A stretch of 64,000 nucleotides of DNA, taken from the NCBI RefSeq assembly GCF_001613065.1, contig NZ_BDBQ01000055.1, positions 1-64,000 of the forward strand. Direction: 5' to 3'. The position numbers and the translations under genes were made by a program. Below, in pieces: positions 61,601-64,000 of the stretch (its first letter is position 1; every line of letters starts with the position of its first letter). This stretch comes from Nocardia miyunensis NBRC 108239. GTDB lineage: Bacteria; Actinomycetota; Actinomycetes; Mycobacteriales; Mycobacteriaceae. Below the pieces are notes generated by a model. That model was not told the origin of the DNA, searched no databases, and saw nothing but the letters and a program-made list of their open reading frames with translations.

Positions 61601-62314
61601 CTAGGTCGTCGAGTGCGTGCCGATATCGGCGACGAGCCGCTCGGCCAGTTGCCGCGAGGACTGGGGATTCTGTCCGGTATAGAGATTTCGATCGACAACG
61701 ATATAGGGCCGCAACGGAATTAGCGCCTTGGAGTAGTTCACGCCGGTCTCTTTCAGTTTGTCCTCGAGTAGCCAGGGTGCTTTCTTCGCGAACCGGTTCA
61801 GCAGTTCCTCGCGGTTGGACAGCCCGGTCATCCGGTAGCCGGCGAACGGGGAATTGCCGTCGGGGGTGGTCCCGGCGAGAATCGCGGCCGGTGCGTGGCA
61901 CAGCAGGGCGAGAGGCTTGCCGGACGTCAGGCGTTCGGTCAGTAGCGCACCGGAGGTCTCGTCGTAGGCGAGGTCTTCCATCGGGCCGTGGCCGCCGGGG
62001 TAGAACACGAGATCGAAGGCGTCCGGATCGACGCTGTCCAGCGCCACTGGATGGGCGAGGGCGTCAGCGATGCGCTCGAGGTAACTTCGCACCTCCCGGC
62101 GTTTCCGCGGCATGCCGCCGGCGATGCCGAGGCTGAGCCGGTCGAGTGTCGGCGCTTTCCCGCCTGGTGTGGCCACGGTGATGTGCCAGCCGGCTTCGGA
62201 GAAGATCCGGTGGGGAACCGCGACCTCTTCGGCCCAGTATCCCGAGGGGTGTACTGTGCCGTCGTTCAGGGTCCAGCGGTCCGCGGCCGAAATCACGAAC
62301 AGCACTTGTGTCAT
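61601..62314 (-). CDS. DJ-1/PfpI protein 3
   Basis: 237 aa, close in layout to the protein at 46653 (WAEEVAVPHRIF, YPGGHGPMEDL, nucleophile Cys139 in LLCHAPAAIL, LYTGQNPQSSRQLAERLV). ATG at 62314 with AGGAGG 10 nt upstream. In the usual CHG elbow Gly is replaced by Ala (CHA). It lies between the ADC-like and Old Yellow Enzyme genes, all on one strand but with gaps of 150-280 nt. Confidence 0.85.
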   Translation of the reverse strand: MTQVLFVISAADRWTLNDGTVHPSGYWAEEVAVPHRIFSEAGWHITVATPGGKAPTLDRLSLGIAGGMPRKRREVRSYLERIADALAHPVALDSVDPDAFDLVFYPGGHGPMEDLAYDETSGALLTERLTSGKPLALLCHAPAAILAGTTPDGNSPFAGYRMTGLSNREELLNRFAKKAPWLLEDKLKETGVNYSKALIPLRPYIVVDRNLYTGQNPQSSRQLAERLVADIGTHSTT

Positions 62315-62590
62315 AGCCCTTATACCTCCTGGGGCGGCGGTGGGGAGACTCGAAAATCTGTGTTTCAGCGTCCGGTCACAATCATGGCGACAATGCCGGT
62401 TCTCGTTTCGAACGATCGGGGGTGACCGGCGGGAAGTTTGCACTGTTAACATTAATGGTTCGAAGGGTGCGGGTCAATCCTGTTGCGATATCGCCGAGTT
62501 CGGCTGATGGATCCTCACCGAATCCCTGTGTAGGTTGCTCGCAGATTCTTTCGAGTGGCGGTCGGTTCGCGGGGACGACCGTGCGTGGAC

Positions 62591-63883
62591 TCAGCGCACT
62601 GCCGCACGGGCGGTCGGGGTTGTGGTCTGTTCCCGTTGCTCGGATGTCAGCCATCGGGAGTAGTGGCGCAGTGCGCGCGCCTTCGCACGCTGGTCGGCGA
62701 TGAGTGCGAGCGTCGGCCGGATGCCGGGGGCGGGCTCCTTCCCGGCCGCCATCCGCCGCATCTGGTAGCGGACCTGCGCCATCTGCGCCAGGGAGGCGAG
62801 CGGTTTGTCGGACCAGTTCACCGGTTTCAATGTTCCGGCCGCGCCGAGTCCTTCGCGCCACCGGTTGGGCAGATCGGGGGTGACCGCAAGCGCGGTGCCC
62901 ATCCCGATGACGGCGACCTTCTCGGCCAGCACGTGTTCGGCGGTGTCGCTGCGCGTGATACCGCCGGTGAGCATGAGCGGGATCGGGCTGCTCTTTGCCA
63001 GGTTTGCGGCCAGTTCCAGGAAGTATGCCTCGCGCGCGGCCGTGCGTCCGTCGGTGGGCCGGCCGGACATGGCGGGGCTTTCGTAGCTGCCGCCGGATAC
63101 CTCCACCAGGTCGACGCCCAGCGCGGCGAGCATGCCGATGACCTGGTGCGCGTCGTCGGCGTCGAAGCCGCCGCGCTGGAAGTCCGCGGAATTGAGTTTC
63201 ACCGCCACGGCGAATTCCGGTGACACCACCGAACGGGTGGCGCGCACGATCTCGGTCAGCAGTCGTGCTCGGTTCTCGAGCGAGCCGCCCCACTCGTCGA
63301 TGCGGTTGTTCACCAGCGGGGACAAGAACTGGGACAGCAGATATCCGTGTGCGGCATGGATTTCCACGCCATCGAATCCGGCCAGCTCGGCCCGCTCGGC
63401 GGTGATGGCGAACCGGTCGATCGTCTCGCGGATCTGGTCGACGGTCATCGCCACGGGCTTGGCGAATCGTTTGGAGTGCCGGCCCACGTCGACGGCGATA
63501 TCCGAAGGGCCCCAGGCGACTCCGGGCATATTCGCCTGTACTTGGCGACCGGGGTGGCTGATCTGCATCCACATCGCCGCCCCGGCGGCCTTACCCGCCC
63601 ACGCCCACGCCGCGAACGGCTCCAGTGGGGAGTCGGCGTCCAGGACGATGCCGCCGGGGCCGGTCAGCGCTTCCGCGTGCACCATCACATTTCCGGTGAT
63701 CAGCAGTCCCGCGCCACTGGCTCCCCACCGCCGGTACAGGGCGATGGATCGCTCGTCCGGCAACTGCCCCTGTCCGGCTAGACCTTCTTCCATGGCCGCT
63801 TTCGCGATTCTGTTCGGTAACACCGAACCGGACCGCAGCTGAACCGGTGAGAACAGCCCGTCCTGTGCTGAAGCGCTGGGCAT
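62591..63883 (-). CDS. Old Yellow Enzyme-type NADH:flavin oxidoreductase
   Basis: 430 aa, FMN-dependent TIM barrel. N-terminal LPNRIAKAAMEEGLA, the signature GFDGVEIHAAHGYLLSQFLSPLVNNRIDEWGGSLENRARLL with the His-Ala-Ala-His substrate-binding pair, and C-terminal phosphate-binding LTGGITRS...VIGMGTALAVTPDLPN. It reduces activated C=C bonds. The C-terminal about 60 residues are a family-typical extension. ATG at 63883. Confidence 0.88.
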   Translation of the reverse strand: MPSASAQDGLFSPVQLRSGSVLPNRIAKAAMEEGLAGQGQLPDERSIALYRRWGASGAGLLITGNVMVHAEALTGPGGIVLDADSPLEPFAAWAWAGKAAGAAMWMQISHPGRQVQANMPGVAWGPSDIAVDVGRHSKRFAKPVAMTVDQIRETIDRFAITAERAELAGFDGVEIHAAHGYLLSQFLSPLVNNRIDEWGGSLENRARLLTEIVRATRSVVSPEFAVAVKLNSADFQRGGFDADDAHQVIGMLAALGVDLVEVSGGSYESPAMSGRPTDGRTAAREAYFLELAANLAKSSPIPLMLTGGITRSDTAEHVLAEKVAVIGMGTALAVTPDLPNRWREGLGAAGTLKPVNWSDKPLASLAQMAQVRYQMRRMAAGKEPAPGIRPTLALIADQRAKARALRHYSRWLTSEQREQTTTPTARAAVR

Positions 63884-63937
63884 CGGCGATCTCCTTCGAA
63901 TAGGGGATGGTCACAACACTCATATCGAGTATGCGGT

Positions 63938-63990
63938 GCTAACATTAGAGCAGAATGTAAGCGGCGTCAACACTTGTTAAAGTGGTTAGC
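63938..63990. promoter_or_regulatory. GCTAAC...GTTAGC dyad upstream of the OYE gene
   Basis: GCTAAC (63938-63943) and GTTAGC (63985-63990) face each other in the AT-rich divergent region. An ATG at 63992 (M-A-T...) opens a plus-strand frame cut by the window end, probably a divergently transcribed regulator. Confidence 0.4.
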
Positions 63991-64000
63991 TATGGCAACG

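Overview
High-GC actinobacterial chromosome, most likely a mycolic-acid-containing member of the Mycobacteriales such as Nocardia or Rhodococcus. The basis is strong GC bias, frequent GTG starts, ATGA/GTGA gene overlaps, a cyclopropane/mycolate-type methyltransferase, a CebR regulon with its exact 14-bp operator, SPW and NTF2-like proteins, and actinobacterial IS types. No rRNA, tRNA or CRISPR array was seen.

Layout. 0.1-6.4 kb: a CitA/DcuS-type two-component system divergent from a TauABC/SsuABC-like ABC importer. 6.7-19.1 kb: two sugar-uptake regulons. The first is an ABC importer with a LacI regulator and a GH3 glycosidase. The second is cebEFG-bglC-cebR for cello-oligosaccharides. 19.1-24.1 kb: an SDR/TetR divergent pair with a large palindrome, then an NCS1 purine/cytosine-type permease. 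24.1-31.2 kb: a mobile-element graveyard. In it an IS3-family element is split by a 3.49-kb Tn554-like element carrying two tyrosine recombinases. 31.5-37.7 kb: a stress-type island with Hsp20, a cold-shock-domain fusion, a decayed duplicate of that locus, STAS, MarR, SPW and a hydrolase. 37.8-44.1 kb: IS and gene fragments around an enoyl-CoA-hydratase-like / acyl-CoA ligase / TetR set and an atypical P450.

44.2-55.5 kb is the most interesting part. It holds an aldehyde dehydrogenase, an AraC regulator and a divergent DJ-1 protein, followed by an 11-gene co-directional run: inserted DJ-1, two NTF2-like proteins, then a complete soluble di-iron monooxygenase in the order alpha, gamma, coupling, beta, Rieske, reductase, and finally a DUF59 (Fe-S assembly) protein and an ABM protein. 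All eight genes from alpha onwards overlap by 4 nt. The alpha subunit reproduces the six iron-ligand positions of toluene-4-monooxygenase with identical numbering. Its reductase, however, is the FAD/NAD(P) pyridine-nucleotide type used by ring-hydroxylating dioxygenases, not the TmoF type.

55.6-64 kb: an intact IS701-like element beside a collapsed IS5 element, an NTF2-like/MarR pair, a mycolate-type methyltransferase, a glutamine synthetase fragment, an acetoacetate-decarboxylase-like protein, a third DJ-1 protein and an Old Yellow Enzyme-type oxidoreductase.

How it fits together (inference). The 39-55 kb genes look like a catabolic module: the monooxygenase hydroxylates or epoxidises a hydrophobic substrate, the aldehyde dehydrogenase, ligase and enoyl-CoA-hydratase-like protein process the product, and DJ-1 and NTF2-like proteins may handle reactive intermediates. 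The substrate cannot be read from sequence alone.
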